Below, in pieces: positions 9,000-17,910 of a DNA stretch of 64,000 bases; the stretch's first letter is position 1; each line of letters opens with the position of its first letter. The stretch is from Streptomyces roseus (GTDB lineage Bacteria; Actinomycetota; Actinomycetes; Streptomycetales; Streptomycetaceae): NCBI RefSeq assembly GCF_001044425.1, contig NZ_LFML01000159.1, forward strand, positions 24,503 to 88,502, given 5' to 3'. A model generated the notes under the pieces. It saw only the letters and a list, made by a program, of their open reading frames with translations. It searched no databases and was not told the DNA's origin. A program made the position numbers and the translations under genes.

Positions 9000-9482
9000 A
9001 TGGCCACACCGTCCCCGTCCCCTGTCCACCCCGTCCCGCGCAGGTCGGCAGCTCCCCCGGCCGCGCTCGATCTGCTCGCCAAGGCCCACGCCGGCCTGGC
9101 CGAGGCGGCCCGGCTGGACCGGCCGGGCGAGCGGTACGCCACCGCCCACCTCGCCGCGCTGCGCACCGCCGCGGCCGTGCTCGCGGCGCGCGGGAATCCG
9201 GAGCCGGCCGGCGCGCGGCGCCGGCCCCGGATCCGCAGCGCCTGGGAGGTGCTCCCGGAGATAGCCCCGGAGCTGACGGAGTGGAGCGCGCTGTTCGCCT
9301 CCGGCGCCGACCGCAGGGCGCGGGCCGAGGCGGGGATCGCGGACGCGGCGACGGTCCGGGACGCGGACGATCTGGTGCGCGCCGTGGCGATGTTCCTGCG
9401 GCTGGTGGAACGGATGCTCGCCCTCCGGCCGGTGGCGCCGACGCTGCCGCAGCCCCGTCCGGAGCATCCGGACGCGGGCTGA
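9000..9482 (+). CDS. SAV_6107-family HEPN domain protein
   Basis: A 160-residue, mostly helical protein resembling the actinobacterial SAV_6107 HEPN family. Visible stretches are an N-terminal ALDLLAKAHAGLAEA helix, a variable Arg-rich linker and a C-terminal DDLVRAVAMFLRLVERML helix. The ATG at 9000 is chosen because a perfect AGGAGG (8987-8992) precedes it at good spacing; the frame remains open upstream without a ribosome site. HEPN domains often bind nucleotides or RNA, but I do not see a clear R-x4-6-H ribonuclease motif. It is transcribed away from the ABC operon. Its cellular role is unknown. Confidence 0.8.
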   Translation: MATPSPSPVHPVPRRSAAPPAALDLLAKAHAGLAEAARLDRPGERYATAHLAALRTAAAVLAARGNPEPAGARRRPRIRSAWEVLPEIAPELTEWSALFASGADRRARAEAGIADAATVRDADDLVRAVAMFLRLVERMLALRPVAPTLPQPRPEHPDAG

Positions 9483-9570
9483 GCTGGGCGGGGTGAGCGG
9501 CACGCCCGCGTGCAGGCAATAGGGTGGGGCTCGCATCTCCCACCCTTGTCGCGCCGAGGAGCCATCAGCC

Positions 9571-10344
9571 GTGTCGGACACTTCCCGCCCCCGCGCCTCC
9601 CTTCGCACCGCCGTGGTGTGGGAGGTCCTCAAGGAGGCCCTCGACCGCCGGGTGAAGGCGACCGGGCGGGATGTGCTGGACGTGCTGGACACCGGCGGCG
9701 GCACCGGCAACTTCGCCGTGCCGGTGGCCCGGCTGGGCCACCGGGTGACCGTGGTCGACCCCAGCCCGAACGCACTGTTCGGGCTGGAGCGCCGCGTCGG
9801 CGAAGAGGGCGTCGCGGACCTGGTCCGCGGGGTCCAGGGCGACGCCCAGGGCCTGCTGGAGGTCGTCGAGCGCGACGCGTACGACGTGGTGCTCTGCCAC
9901 GGCGTGCTGGAGTACGTGGACGACCCGGCCGAGGGCGTGGCCAACGCGGTCGCCGCCCTGCGCCCCGGCGGCACCCTCAGCCTGCTCGCCGCGGGCCTCG
10001 GCGGGGCGGTGCTGGCCCGCGCCCTCGCCGGCCACTTCACCGAGGCCCGTACGGCGCTCACCGACCCGGCCGGGCGCTGGGGCGCGGGCGACCCGGTGCC
10101 GCGCCGCTTCACCGCCGAGCAGCTCGCCGCCCTGGTCGGCGGGGCCGGCCTGGAGGTCGGCCCGGTACACGGGGTCCGCGTCTTCGCCGACCTCGTCCCC
10201 GGTGTCCTGGTCGACACCGAGCCGGGCGCGGTCGAGGCCCTGCTGCGCCTGGAGGAGGCCGCCGCCGAGCTGCCCGCCTTCCACGCGGTCGCCACGCAGC
10301 TGCACGTGCTGGGCCGCAAGGGTCCCGCCGGCGAGAGCGCCTGA
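9571..10344 (+). CDS. Class I SAM-dependent methyltransferase
   Basis: A 257-residue methyltransferase starting at GTG. The SAM-binding motif I is LDTGGGTGNFAVPVARLGHR (about residues 34-53), motif II ends in VTVVDPSPNALFGL, and motif IV/V is YDVVLCHGVLEYVDDPAEGV. The layout is that of UbiE/SmtA-like enzymes acting on small molecules, tRNA or lipids; the substrate cannot be read from sequence. It stands alone between the HEPN gene and the DUF3040 gene, with about 90 bases upstream. Confidence 0.85.
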   Translation: MSDTSRPRASLRTAVVWEVLKEALDRRVKATGRDVLDVLDTGGGTGNFAVPVARLGHRVTVVDPSPNALFGLERRVGEEGVADLVRGVQGDAQGLLEVVERDAYDVVLCHGVLEYVDDPAEGVANAVAALRPGGTLSLLAAGLGGAVLARALAGHFTEARTALTDPAGRWGAGDPVPRRFTAEQLAALVGGAGLEVGPVHGVRVFADLVPGVLVDTEPGAVEALLRLEEAAAELPAFHAVATQLHVLGRKGPAGESA

Positions 10345-10650
10345 TCTGCGGAGTTCCGCTCAGGGAGTACGCCGGACACCCTCCGTTCGGACGCCCGGCC
10401 CCGTATGATCGTGCGCAAGGACCGGCATGGTGGACGGGCCAGTGGGGAATAAGCGCCTCAGTGACCCGCCACCCGGCGGTACGGTTCACGCAAGGATGTG
10501 TCCGGGCGGCGCCTTTCGGGGCGGCGCCCCTTCCCGACCGTGTTTTGGAACCTGGCGTCGAGGGCGGGTGTCACGGGGGCGATTCCCCGCCTATCCTGAA
10601 GGGGACCCCTGGTCGCTACCCCCCGCGACCGACGGATGAGGAGGACTCCC
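10345..10650. other. 306-base gap upstream of the DUF3040 gene
   Basis: I see no gene here. The gap holds two direct copies of GGGCGGCGCC (10504-10513 and 10519-10528) and ends in a strong ribosome binding site GAGGAGGA for the next gene, so it presumably contains that gene's promoter. Confidence 0.4.
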
Positions 10651-11052
10651 GTGCCGCTCTCGGAGCACGAGCAGCGAATGCTCGAGCAGATGGAGCGAGC
10701 GCTGTACGCCGAAGATCCCAAGTTCGCGACAGCGCTTGAGGGAAGCGGACTGCGTACGTACACCCGGCGACGGGTCTACCAGGCAGTCGCAGGCATTGTG
10801 GTGGGTATCGCGCTCCTCATGACCGGTGTGATCGTTCCGAACGTACTCTGGGTCAGCGTGGTGGGATTCCTCGTCATGCTCGGCTGTACGGTCCTCGTGG
10901 TCACCGGTTGGCGCAAGGCACCCAAGCCTGGCGAGCAGCCCGTCTCCGGCAGTGCAGGCGGTTCGGCCCACGGCCGGAACCGGCAGCGTCGGTCGATGAT
11001 GACCCGTATCGAGGAGCGGTGGCAGCGCCGCCGCGACGAACAGGGGCAGTAG
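10651..11052 (+). CDS. DUF3040 family membrane protein
   Basis: A 133-residue protein of the actinobacterial DUF3040 family. The N-terminus reads VPLSEHEQRMLEQMERALY, the family signature, followed by two membrane helices (AVAGIVVGIALLMTGVIVP and LWVSVVGFLVMLGCTVLVV) and a basic tail. The GTG at 10651 is chosen because GAGGAGGA lies directly upstream; the ATG at 10636 overlaps that ribosome site. In actinobacteria such genes often lie near the mra/fts cell-wall cluster, but no function is established. A 17-bp perfect hairpin follows. Confidence 0.88.
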   Translation: MPLSEHEQRMLEQMERALYAEDPKFATALEGSGLRTYTRRRVYQAVAGIVVGIALLMTGVIVPNVLWVSVVGFLVMLGCTVLVVTGWRKAPKPGEQPVSGSAGGSAHGRNRQRRSMMTRIEERWQRRRDEQGQ

Positions 11053-11068
11053 GCCCCCGCAGACATGG

Positions 11069-11106
11069 GTGAGGGGACGGCCGCCGCACGGCGGCCGTCC
11101 CCTCAC
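11069..11106 (+). terminator. 17-bp perfect hairpin after the DUF3040 gene
   Basis: Arms at 11069-11085 and 11090-11106 are perfectly complementary with a GCAC loop. There is no U-tract. Directly after it (about 11107-11170) is a degenerate tandem repeat of roughly 18 bases based on CACACCGATCCG. Confidence 0.8.
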
Positions 11107-11217
11107 CGCTCTGCCGCGCCGATCCGGCTCCCTCACACCGATCCGGCCCCTCACACCGATCCGCCCCGTCTTGCGGATCGCCGCTGCCGCGGCCCGGTCC
11201 TGCGGCATGATGGCCCG

Positions 11218-11853
11218 GTGAGTGTGCTCCCCCTGGTCTTCACCAGCGGCTGGGCCAGCGGGATCAACGCCTACGCCGTGGTCCTCCTGCTCGGCGTCTT
11301 CGGCGCGACCGGACTGACCGACGAGGTCCCCGCGTCCCTCCAGCGCACCGACGTGCTGATCGTCGCCGGCGTGCTGTTCCTCTGCGAGGCCGTCGCCGAC
11401 AAGATCCCGTACGTGGACTCCGTCTGGGACGCGGCGCACACCGTGATCCGGCCGGTGGCCGGGGCGGTGGTCGGCGCCCTGCTGGCAGGCCAGAGCGGCT
11501 CGCTCTCCGACATCGCAGCCGGCGCGGTCGGCGGTTCCACCGCGCTGGCCAGCCATTTCGTCAAGGCCGGCACGCGGATGGCCGTCAACACCTCACCCGA
11601 GCCGGTCAGCAACATCGTGCTGAGCACCGCCGAGGACCTTGGCGTGGCGGGCATCGTCACCTTCGCGATGTTCAACCCCCAGGCCGCCGCGGTCATCGCC
11701 GCCGTCCTGCTGGCGGCCGGTCTGGCCGTACTCGTCTTCCTCTGGAGCCGGATCCGCCGCTTCCTGCGCCGCCGGGCCCAGCGCCGCGAGGAGAAGCGGC
11801 TCGCGGCCCAGGAGCGCGAGGCGACCGCGCGGGCCGCGGTACCGCCCCGCTGA
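11218..11853 (+). CDS. DUF4126 family membrane protein
   Basis: A 211-residue integral membrane protein of the DUF4126 type. It opens VSVLPLVFTSGWASGINAYA, carries Gly/Ala-rich hydrophobic segments through about residue 180, and has the AGAVGGSTALASHFVKAGTR stretch typical of the family. The tail is basic (RRFLRRRAQRREEKR). The GTG at 11218 is chosen because it starts directly at the conserved N-terminus; the frame is open further upstream but runs through a terminator and tandem repeats. It is followed 61 bases later by the CrtI-like oxidoreductase. Function unknown. Confidence 0.82.
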   Translation: MSVLPLVFTSGWASGINAYAVVLLLGVFGATGLTDEVPASLQRTDVLIVAGVLFLCEAVADKIPYVDSVWDAAHTVIRPVAGAVVGALLAGQSGSLSDIAAGAVGGSTALASHFVKAGTRMAVNTSPEPVSNIVLSTAEDLGVAGIVTFAMFNPQAAAVIAAVLLAAGLAVLVFLWSRIRRFLRRRAQRREEKRLAAQEREATARAAVPPR

Positions 11854-11914
11854 CCCCGCCCTTCCCCCTGACCTGCTCCAAGCTCCTCCGACCCCGCTCG
11901 GTAGGGTCGTGCGC

Positions 11915-13327
11915 ATGGCACGAATTGCGGTGATCGGCGCCGGCATGGGCGCGATGGCCACGGCGGCCCGGCTGGCCGTGGCGGGGCACCAGGTGACGGT
12001 GTACGAGCGCGGGTCCACCTACGGCGGCTCCGTCGGCCGCCACGAACAGGACGGCTTCGCCTTCGACACCGGGCCCGGTCTGCTGCACCTGCCCGCCGTC
12101 TACCGCGACCTGTTCGTCAAGACCGGCAAGCGGCCCCTGGAGGACTGCGTCGAGCTGGTCCAGGTGGACCCGGCCGTCCGGCACGTCCTCGCCGACGGCA
12201 CCGTCGTGACCCTCCCGGCCGGCTCGCGCGGCGCCGCGGCCGCCGTCCTCGACGAGGCCTTCGGCCCGGGAGCCGGAGAGCGCTGGAACGAGGTCCTGGG
12301 CCGCGCCCGGGACGCCTGGAACGCCACCCGGCGCCCCCTGCTGGAGGAGCCGTTGCGCCCCGACTGGCAGGTGCTGGGCGCGGATCCCTACCCGGCGCTG
12401 CGCAAGAGCGGCCTGCTGCGCCGCCGCCCGCCGACCCTCGCCGAAGTGGCCGACCGCGAACTGGGCGGGCGGCTCGGTGAGCTGCTCGCCGCTCGGGTGC
12501 GGGCGTACGGCCTCGACCCGGCCACCGCGCCCGCCTCGGCGGCCGTGCTCCCGTACATGGAGCAGACCTTCGGCAGCTGGTACGTGCGCGGCGGGATGCG
12601 GGCCCTGGCCACCGCCGTGTACGAGCGCTGCCTGGAACGGAAGGTCGCCTTCGTCTTCGACGCGCCCGTACGGGAGGTCCTGGAGCGGGACGGCCGGGCG
12701 GCCGGGCTGCTGCTGGCCGACGGCGTCGAGACGGCCGCGGACTTCGTGGTGTGCGGCGTCGACCCGCGGCAGCTGCGCGCCCCGCTGCCCGCCGGCGGCG
12801 TCCCGGCCCGCGGGCCGGAGGCGGCCGGCCGGACCACCCTGCTGCTCGCGCTGCGCGGAGCCCGCCCCGCCGACGCCGTCCACCGGACCCTGGTCCACTC
12901 CCCGGAGACCCAGCTGACCGTGCTGCGCCCCGACGACCCGGCCCTACGGCCGGGCGCGGACCACGAGGCGGTCACCGTGAGCGCCCTGTGCGGCCCCGGG
13001 GGCCGCCCCGCGCCCCGCGCGGAAGCACTGCTGGACCTCGCGGCCCGGGCCGTGCCCGGACTGCGCGAGCGGCTGCTGTGGAGCCGCGAGCGCACGCCGG
13101 CGGACATCGAGGCGGACACCGGCGCGGCGGGCGGCGCGGTGCCCCCGCCGGCGCTCGCCGGGGCCGGCGGCGCGCTGCTCTACCCCGCCAACACCACCGC
13201 GCTGCCCGGGCTGTTCCTCGCGGGCGGCTGGGCGCACCCCGGCGGCGGGCTCGCGCACGCGGGGATGACGGGGGCCCTGGTGGCCGGACTGATCGTGGAG
13301 GGCGCGCGGTTCCGCGGCTCCCAGTGA
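11915..13327 (+). CDS. CrtI/phytoene-desaturase-like FAD-dependent oxidoreductase
   Basis: A 470-residue flavoprotein. The dinucleotide-binding motif VIGAGMGAMATAARLAVAGH is at the extreme N-terminus, followed by VTVYERGSTYGGSVGRHEQ and DTGPGLLHLPAVY, as in phytoene desaturase and related amine-oxidase-fold enzymes. The C-terminal FAD motif GLFLAGGWAHPGGGLAHAGMTGAL is clear. The ATG at 11915 places the FAD motif at the N-terminus as the family requires. No carotenoid genes are nearby, so the substrate need not be a carotenoid. It converges on the membrane protein downstream, separated by a strong hairpin. Confidence 0.85.
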   Translation: MARIAVIGAGMGAMATAARLAVAGHQVTVYERGSTYGGSVGRHEQDGFAFDTGPGLLHLPAVYRDLFVKTGKRPLEDCVELVQVDPAVRHVLADGTVVTLPAGSRGAAAAVLDEAFGPGAGERWNEVLGRARDAWNATRRPLLEEPLRPDWQVLGADPYPALRKSGLLRRRPPTLAEVADRELGGRLGELLAARVRAYGLDPATAPASAAVLPYMEQTFGSWYVRGGMRALATAVYERCLERKVAFVFDAPVREVLERDGRAAGLLLADGVETAADFVVCGVDPRQLRAPLPAGGVPARGPEAAGRTTLLLALRGARPADAVHRTLVHSPETQLTVLRPDDPALRPGADHEAVTVSALCGPGGRPAPRAEALLDLAARAVPGLRERLLWSRERTPADIEADTGAAGGAVPPPALAGAGGALLYPANTTALPGLFLAGGWAHPGGGLAHAGMTGALVAGLIVEGARFRGSQ

Positions 13328-13332
13328 CGCCG

Positions 13333-13363
13333 GAGCCCCCGGGGAGGGTCTCCCCGGGGGCTC
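13333..13363. terminator. 13-bp hairpin between convergent genes
   Basis: Arms GAGCCCCCGGGGA (13333-13345) and TCCCCGGGGGCTC (13351-13363) are perfectly complementary with a 5-base loop, placed between convergent coding regions and so probably bidirectional. Confidence 0.75.
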
Positions 13364-13390
13364 ACCGCGTGCGCCGGTACCCGTCGTGCC

Positions 13391-14353
13391 TCAGTAGCGG
13401 TACTGCTCGTACTCGCCGGTGCCCTGGTACGGGTACTGCTGCGGTTGCTGCTGCTGCGGGTACGGGTTCTGCTCGTCCCCGGGGTAGCCCGGGGCCGCCT
13501 CGTCGGTCGAGCGCTGCTGCGGCACCCACACCCCGCCGGGCGGGGTGTCCATCGAGTACTGCTGCTGTGCGCCCGCGCCCGCGTACGGGTCGCCGGCCGC
13601 GTAGCCGGCGTACGGGGCGTAGTCGTAGGGCTGTTGCGGGATCACGGCCCCGCCGGTGCCGATGTACGGATCGGAGTAGGCGGCGTAGACCTGCTGTTCA
13701 CCGCCGGCCGGATAGCCCGCGGAGTAGTCGTAGCCGCCCTGGCCCTGCGGGTCGTAGCCCTGGCCGCCGTAGGAGGCGTACTGGTGCGCGTCCTGCTCGT
13801 CCGCGGCGAACGGCGAGGCGAACGGCGCCGTGCGGCCCGCGTCGGCCGTGGGGGCGAAACTCTGTATCCCGTACGAGCCCGTGTCCTCGGGCAGCGGCTC
13901 CGGGCTGTAGAACTCCTCGCCCGTGGAACGGAACTGCGGCTCGGGCCGCTCCCGGTCGAACGCCTCGGCCCGGTCGCCGCCCTCGGCGTCGGGGGCCGCG
14001 CCCTCGGTCCCGTACTCCAGCCCGGTCACTTCGAGTGCGGGCTCGGGGCGCGGACCGCCCGCCCGCCGGCGCCGGCTCTGCTTGCGGACGGGCTCACCGC
14101 CGCGGCGCAGCGCCCAGCCGGCCTCGAAGCCCTTGCGGAAGGAGAGCGTGACCAGGGTCTGGCCCGCGGCGAACGCGGCCGCGCCGAGGCCGATGACCGG
14201 TACCGACGGCAGCACCACCCCGGCGACCACGCCCAGGAACCCGGCGAACGCGAGCAACCGCCAGCGCAGCCGGGCCTTGTACTGCATCAGGACCTCGGCA
14301 AGCAGCCACAGCGCGACGAAGCCGAACGCGATGTAGAGGACCGTCATTCCCAT
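13391..14353 (-). CDS. Membrane protein with disordered Tyr/Gln/Pro-rich tail
   Basis: A 320-residue protein with two to three N-terminal hydrophobic helices (TVLYIAFGFVALWLLAEVLM and LLAFAGFLGVVAGVVLPSVP, then an Ala/Gly-rich segment) and a long low-complexity C-terminal half rich in Tyr, Gln, Pro and Gly (YGGQGYDPQGQGGYDY and similar). The ATG at 14353 has GAGAGG eight bases upstream; a GTG three codons earlier overlaps that site. No enzymatic motif is visible. The tail looks disordered and might mediate interactions at the cytoplasmic face. Function unknown. Confidence 0.75.
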   Translation of the reverse strand: MGMTVLYIAFGFVALWLLAEVLMQYKARLRWRLLAFAGFLGVVAGVVLPSVPVIGLGAAAFAAGQTLVTLSFRKGFEAGWALRRGGEPVRKQSRRRRAGGPRPEPALEVTGLEYGTEGAAPDAEGGDRAEAFDRERPEPQFRSTGEEFYSPEPLPEDTGSYGIQSFAPTADAGRTAPFASPFAADEQDAHQYASYGGQGYDPQGQGGYDYSAGYPAGGEQQVYAAYSDPYIGTGGAVIPQQPYDYAPYAGYAAGDPYAGAGAQQQYSMDTPPGGVWVPQQRSTDEAAPGYPGDEQNPYPQQQQPQQYPYQGTGEYEQYRY

Positions 14354-14404
14354 GCGTGGCACCTCTCGGTACGGCCGACCGCCCAGGAAACGGGAGCCGG
14401 CCGA

Positions 14405-15322
14405 TCAGGCCCGCTGGTGCAGGCCCAGGTTCTCGTAGATTTCGAGAGTCGCCGTGGAATTGTTCAGCGTGATGAAGTGCAGCCCCGGGACACCCTCGGA
14501 CAGCAGCCGCGCGCAGAACTCCGTGGCGAACTCGATCCCCATGGAGCGTACAGCGGCCGGATCGTCCTTGACGGCGAGCATGCGCTCTTTCACGGCTGCG
14601 GGGAAGACTGCGTTGCTCAGTTGGGGCAGCCGGTCGAGCTGCTTGATGCCCACAACAGGCATGACCTCGGGGATGATCGGGGTCTCGCAGCCCGCCTTCT
14701 GGACGCTGTCGCGCAGCCGCAGATAATTCTCCGGATCGAAGAACATCTGGGTGATCGCGTAGTCGGCGCCGGCGCGGCACTTGTCCACGAAGTGCCGGAT
14801 GTCCGTGTCCCAGTCCTCCGAGCGCGGGTGCATCTCGGGGAAGGCCGCGACACCCACGCAGAAGTCGCCGGACTCCTTGAGCAGGCGCACGAGGTCGGCC
14901 GCGTAGTCCACGCCCTCGGCGTGCTTGACCCAGGGGCCCATGGGGTCGCCCGGCGGGTCCCCGCGCAGCGCGAGCATGTTGCGGATGCCGGCGTCGGCGA
15001 ACTGGCCGATCACGTGGCGCAGCTCGGCGACCGACTGGTCGACCGCGGTGAGGTGCGCGACGGGGGTGAGGGTGGTGTCGGCGGCGATCTGCTGGGTGGC
15101 CTTGACGGTGCCGCCCCGGGTGGAGCCGCCGGCCCCGTAGGTGACGGACACGAAGCTCGGGCCCACGGCCTCGATCCGGCGCAGCGCGTTCCAGAGGTTG
15201 CGCTCGCCCTTCTCCGTCTTGGGGGCCCAGAACTCGAAGGAGTACGACTTGCTCCCGGACGCCAGAAGGTCGCGGACCGTGCGTGCACGGTCCGTACGGG
15301 TGGAAGCGGTACCAAGGGCCAT
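14405..15322 (-). CDS. metF: 5,10-methylenetetrahydrofolate reductase
   Basis: A 305-residue MetF-type flavoprotein, which reduces 5,10-methylene-THF to 5-methyl-THF for methionine synthesis. Family stretches are SYSFEFWAPKTEKGERNLW near the N-terminus, FVSVTYGAGGSTRGGT (substrate/FAD loop), MLALRGDPPGDP, QMFFDPENYLRLRD and the C-terminal GVPGLHFITLNNS. Length fits the bacterial type without the eukaryotic regulatory domain. It stands alone on the minus strand about 90 bases from thiE, and no cobalamin riboswitch is visible upstream. Confidence 0.95.
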   Translation of the reverse strand: MALGTASTRTDRARTVRDLLASGSKSYSFEFWAPKTEKGERNLWNALRRIEAVGPSFVSVTYGAGGSTRGGTVKATQQIAADTTLTPVAHLTAVDQSVAELRHVIGQFADAGIRNMLALRGDPPGDPMGPWVKHAEGVDYAADLVRLLKESGDFCVGVAAFPEMHPRSEDWDTDIRHFVDKCRAGADYAITQMFFDPENYLRLRDSVQKAGCETPIIPEVMPVVGIKQLDRLPQLSNAVFPAAVKERMLAVKDDPAAVRSMGIEFATEFCARLLSEGVPGLHFITLNNSTATLEIYENLGLHQRA

Positions 15323-15414
15323 ACGGGCAGGTTAGACGCGCCTTCGCGGTCTCCGAAGCCGTGTCCGCCTTTTGGACACGTTTTTGGACACCCGGACGGG
15401 CGGGCGCCGGTGGC

Positions 15415-16056
15415 CTAGTGGGAAACGCGCTCGCGGACCCGCTTGGCCAGGTCGGCGGCGGCCGCGCCCGGGTCGGAGGACTCGGTGAGCGCGCGGACGA
15501 CCACGATGCGGGTGGCTCCGGCGTCGAGGACCTCGTCGAGGTTGCCGGCGTCGATGCCGCCGATGGCGAACCAGGGGCGGGCCGGGGCCAGCGAGGCCGT
15601 GTACCGGACCAGATCGAGCCCGGGGGCGTGGCGGCCGGGCTTGGTGGGGGTGGGCCAGCAGGGGCCGGTGCAGAAGTAGTCCACGCCCGGCTCGCAGACG
15701 GCGGCGTCGACCTCGGACTCGGCGTGGCAGGACCGGCCGACGAGCACGGACTCGCCGAGGATCGCGCGGGCTGCGGGCACCGGGATGTCGCCCTGGCCCA
15801 GGTGCAGGACGTCGGAGCCGATGGCGTGGGCGACGTCGGCGCGGTCGTTCACCGCGAGGAGCTTGCCGTGCCGGCGGGCGGCGTCGGCGAACACCCGCAG
15901 GTGTTCGAGCTCCTCGCCGGCTTCCATGCCCTTGTCGCGCAGCTGGACGATGTCCACCCCGCCGGCCAGGACCGCGTCGAGGAACTCGGGGAGGTCGCCC
16001 TGCCGCTTGCGGGCGTCCGTGCACAGGTAGAGCCGGGCGTCGGACAGCTGCTGCAT
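15415..16056 (-). CDS. thiE: Thiamine phosphate synthase
   Basis: A 213-residue ThiE. It couples HMP-pyrophosphate with thiazole phosphate to give thiamine phosphate. Visible motifs are ARLYLCTDARKR at the N-terminus, VDIVQLRDKGMEAGEEL, LLAVNDRADVAHAIGSDVLHLGQGDIP (Mg/pyrophosphate binding), LVGRSCHAESEVDAA and PWFAIGGIDAGNLDEVLDAGATR near the C-terminus. The thiazole-branch genes thiO, thiS and thiG lie divergently about 2 kb away behind a TPP riboswitch; thiE itself has no obvious riboswitch. Confidence 0.95.
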   Translation of the reverse strand: MQQLSDARLYLCTDARKRQGDLPEFLDAVLAGGVDIVQLRDKGMEAGEELEHLRVFADAARRHGKLLAVNDRADVAHAIGSDVLHLGQGDIPVPAARAILGESVLVGRSCHAESEVDAAVCEPGVDYFCTGPCWPTPTKPGRHAPGLDLVRYTASLAPARPWFAIGGIDAGNLDEVLDAGATRIVVVRALTESSDPGAAAADLAKRVRERVSH

Positions 16057-16120
16057 GGGTGTTCCCCCCTGGTGGTGGCGTACGGGCCCGGGCGGGCCCG
16101 TACGCCGGTGGATCAGCCGG

Positions 16121-16486
16121 TCAGAGGGCGAGCGCCTGAGCGCGGCGCTTCACCTCCGTGCCGCGATTCTCGCTCAGCGCCTGCGCGGGGGTGCCGGGCA
16201 GGGTCGGGTCCGGGGTGAACATCCACTCCAGGATCTCCTCGTCGGAGAAGCCGTCGTCGCGGAGCACGGTCAGCAGGCCGGGCAGGCCCTTGACGATCTT
16301 GTCGCCGTCGATGAAGGGGGCGGGCACCTGGAGCGAACGGTTCTCGCCCCGGCGTACGGCGATCAGCTGACCTTCCTTGACCAGCTGGCGGACCCGGGTC
16401 ACCTCGATGTCGAGCATCTCGGCGATGTCGGGGACGTACAGCCAGGCGGGGACAAGGGCGTCGATCTTTGCGTCAATCTCGGTCAC
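16121..16486 (-). CDS. Rv2175c-family DNA-binding protein
   Basis: A 121-residue protein of the actinobacterial Rv2175c family, whose Mycobacterium member binds DNA and is a substrate of the PknL Ser/Thr kinase. It contains a winged/MerR-like helix-turn-helix (YVPDIAEMLDIEVTRVRQLVKEGQLIAVRR, about residues 17-46, split here only for reference) and a C-terminal helical part. The GTG at 16486 gives the family N-terminus VTEIDAKIDAL; the frame stays open upstream but only as low-complexity sequence. The PASTA kinase gene lies 4 kb away, which fits a regulatory link, though that is inference. Confidence 0.85.
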   Translation of the reverse strand: MTEIDAKIDALVPAWLYVPDIAEMLDIEVTRVRQLVKEGQLIAVRRGENRSLQVPAPFIDGDKIVKGLPGLLTVLRDDGFSDEEILEWMFTPDPTLPGTPAQALSENRGTEVKRRAQALAL

Positions 16487-16543
16487 GGGCACAAGCCTGC
16501 CACCTCCGGCTGACACCCGGTACCCGGGCCGACCCGTCCGGGT

Positions 16544-16689
16544 CCCCGCGGCCCGCCGGGGCGGCCCCTGCGGGCCGCCGGGGGCGCCGGGCCGCCGGGC
16601 CGCCGGGCCGCCTGGGCAGCCTGGGCAGCCGGGCCGCCGCCCGGGCCGGGGACCCGGACCAGCGCCCGGGTGTCGGCCCGGACGGCCCC
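16544..16689. repeat. Short low-complexity tandem repeats (gccgggcc, tgggcagcc)
   Basis: The gap between the oxidoreductase and the Rv2175c-type gene is almost pure G+C and includes back-to-back copies of CGCCGGGC (about 16587-16610) and CTGGGCAGC (about 16611-16630). I see no gene; strong secondary structure could terminate transcription. Confidence 0.5.
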
Positions 16690-17910
16690 CTAGACCAGCG
16701 CCGACTTCAAGGGGACCGCGGGGTCGGCGATCTTGGCCGGGTCCACCGGGGCGCCCGTCTCGATCAGCTTCCGCCCCTGCGCCAGGTCCCGCGGCCGGCC
16801 CACCGCCAGGACGGCGGCCAAGGCCCCGGCCCGCAGCCAGCACACCGACCAGCCCGCCTCGGCCGGGTCCCCGCGCCACACCAGCTCGTCGGCGCCCGCG
16901 TGGTGGCCCGCGTACTGGACGAACCGGCCGAACTGCTCCGACCAGAAGTACGGCACCGGGTCGTAGACCTGGAGCGCCTTGCCCGCCACGATGTTCGCCG
17001 CGACCACGCGCGGCCCCTGGAGGGCGTTGTCCCAGTGGTGGACCAGCAGCCGCGCCCCGTAGCGGGCCGAGGGGAACGACGCGCAGTCGCCGACCGCGTA
17101 CACCCCGGGCAGGCCGGTGCGCAGGTACTCGTCCGCCGCGACGGCGCCCTCCGGCCCGAGCCCGACCCCCGAGCCGGCCAGCCACCGGGTCGCCGGCCGG
17201 GCCCCGATGCCCACGACCACCGCGCCCGCGGGCAGCTCCCGCCCGTCCGCGAGCAGGACCCGCCCGGCCTCCACCGAGGCGACCTGGGCGCCGGTCAGCA
17301 GCGCGGCCCCGGCCTGCTCGTACCAGTGGGCCATGGGGGCCGCGACCTCAGCGGGCAGCGCCCCGGCCAGCACCCGGTCGGCCGCCTCGACCACGGTCAC
17401 CGCGCAGCCCGCCTCGCGCGCCGCGGTGGCGAACTCGGCGCCGATCCAGCCCGCCCCGACCACCACGGTCGCCGGAGTCCGCGCCAGCACCGGCCGCAGC
17501 CGGGCCGCGTCGTCCAGGGTGCGCAGCAGGTGCACGCCGGGGACGCCCTCGGACCCGGGCAGGGTCAGCGGTTCGGCGCCGGTCGCCAGGACGAGGAACT
17601 CGTACGGGACCGGCCCCGCCTCGGTGTCCAGCTCGCGCTCGGCGGCCCGCAGCCCGGTGACCTCCACCCCGAGCCGGAGCACGATGCCGAGCCCTTCGAA
17701 GTCCACGTCGAACGCGGAGTCCTCGGCCTTGCCGAGCAGCACCGCCTTCGACAGCGGCGGCCGGTCGTAGGGCTGGTGGGGCTCGGCGCCCAGCAGGGTG
17801 ATGGGGCGGCGCCACCCCTGCTCCCGCAGCGCGACCGCGGTCTGCACCCCGGCCATTCCGGCGCCGACGATGACGACGCCGCTCTGAGTCTGTTCCGTCT
17901 GCTCGCTCAC
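16690..17910 (-). CDS. Ferredoxin-reductase-like FAD/NAD(P)H oxidoreductase
   Basis: A 406-residue two-dinucleotide-domain flavoprotein resembling rubredoxin/ferredoxin reductases. The FAD motif VVIVGAGMAGVQTAVALREQ is at the N-terminus, PYDRPPLSKAVLLG follows as in this family, the NAD(P)H motif is ATVVVGAGWIGAEFATAARE, and the second FAD motif is PGVYAVGDCASFP. A C-terminal reductase domain begins near WSEQFGRFVQYAG. The GTG at 17910 (VSEQTEQ) is preferred; a GTG three codons earlier is possible. No ferredoxin gene is adjacent, so the electron acceptor is unknown. Confidence 0.85.
   Translation of the reverse strand: MSEQTEQTQSGVVIVGAGMAGVQTAVALREQGWRRPITLLGAEPHQPYDRPPLSKAVLLGKAEDSAFDVDFEGLGIVLRLGVEVTGLRAAERELDTEAGPVPYEFLVLATGAEPLTLPGSEGVPGVHLLRTLDDAARLRPVLARTPATVVVGAGWIGAEFATAAREAGCAVTVVEAADRVLAGALPAEVAAPMAHWYEQAGAALLTGAQVASVEAGRVLLADGRELPAGAVVVGIGARPATRWLAGSGVGLGPEGAVAADEYLRTGLPGVYAVGDCASFPSARYGARLLVHHWDNALQGPRVVAANIVAGKALQVYDPVPYFWSEQFGRFVQYAGHHAGADELVWRGDPAEAGWSVCWLRAGALAAVLAVGRPRDLAQGRKLIETGAPVDPAKIADPAVPLKSALV

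Noticed and set aside
10345..10650. RNase P RNA or another structured RNA upstream of the DUF3040 gene
   Set aside because: No conserved RNase P motifs; only short GC direct repeats.
15323..15414. Cobalamin riboswitch upstream of metF
   Set aside because: The region is under 100 bases and lacks the B12-box sequence.
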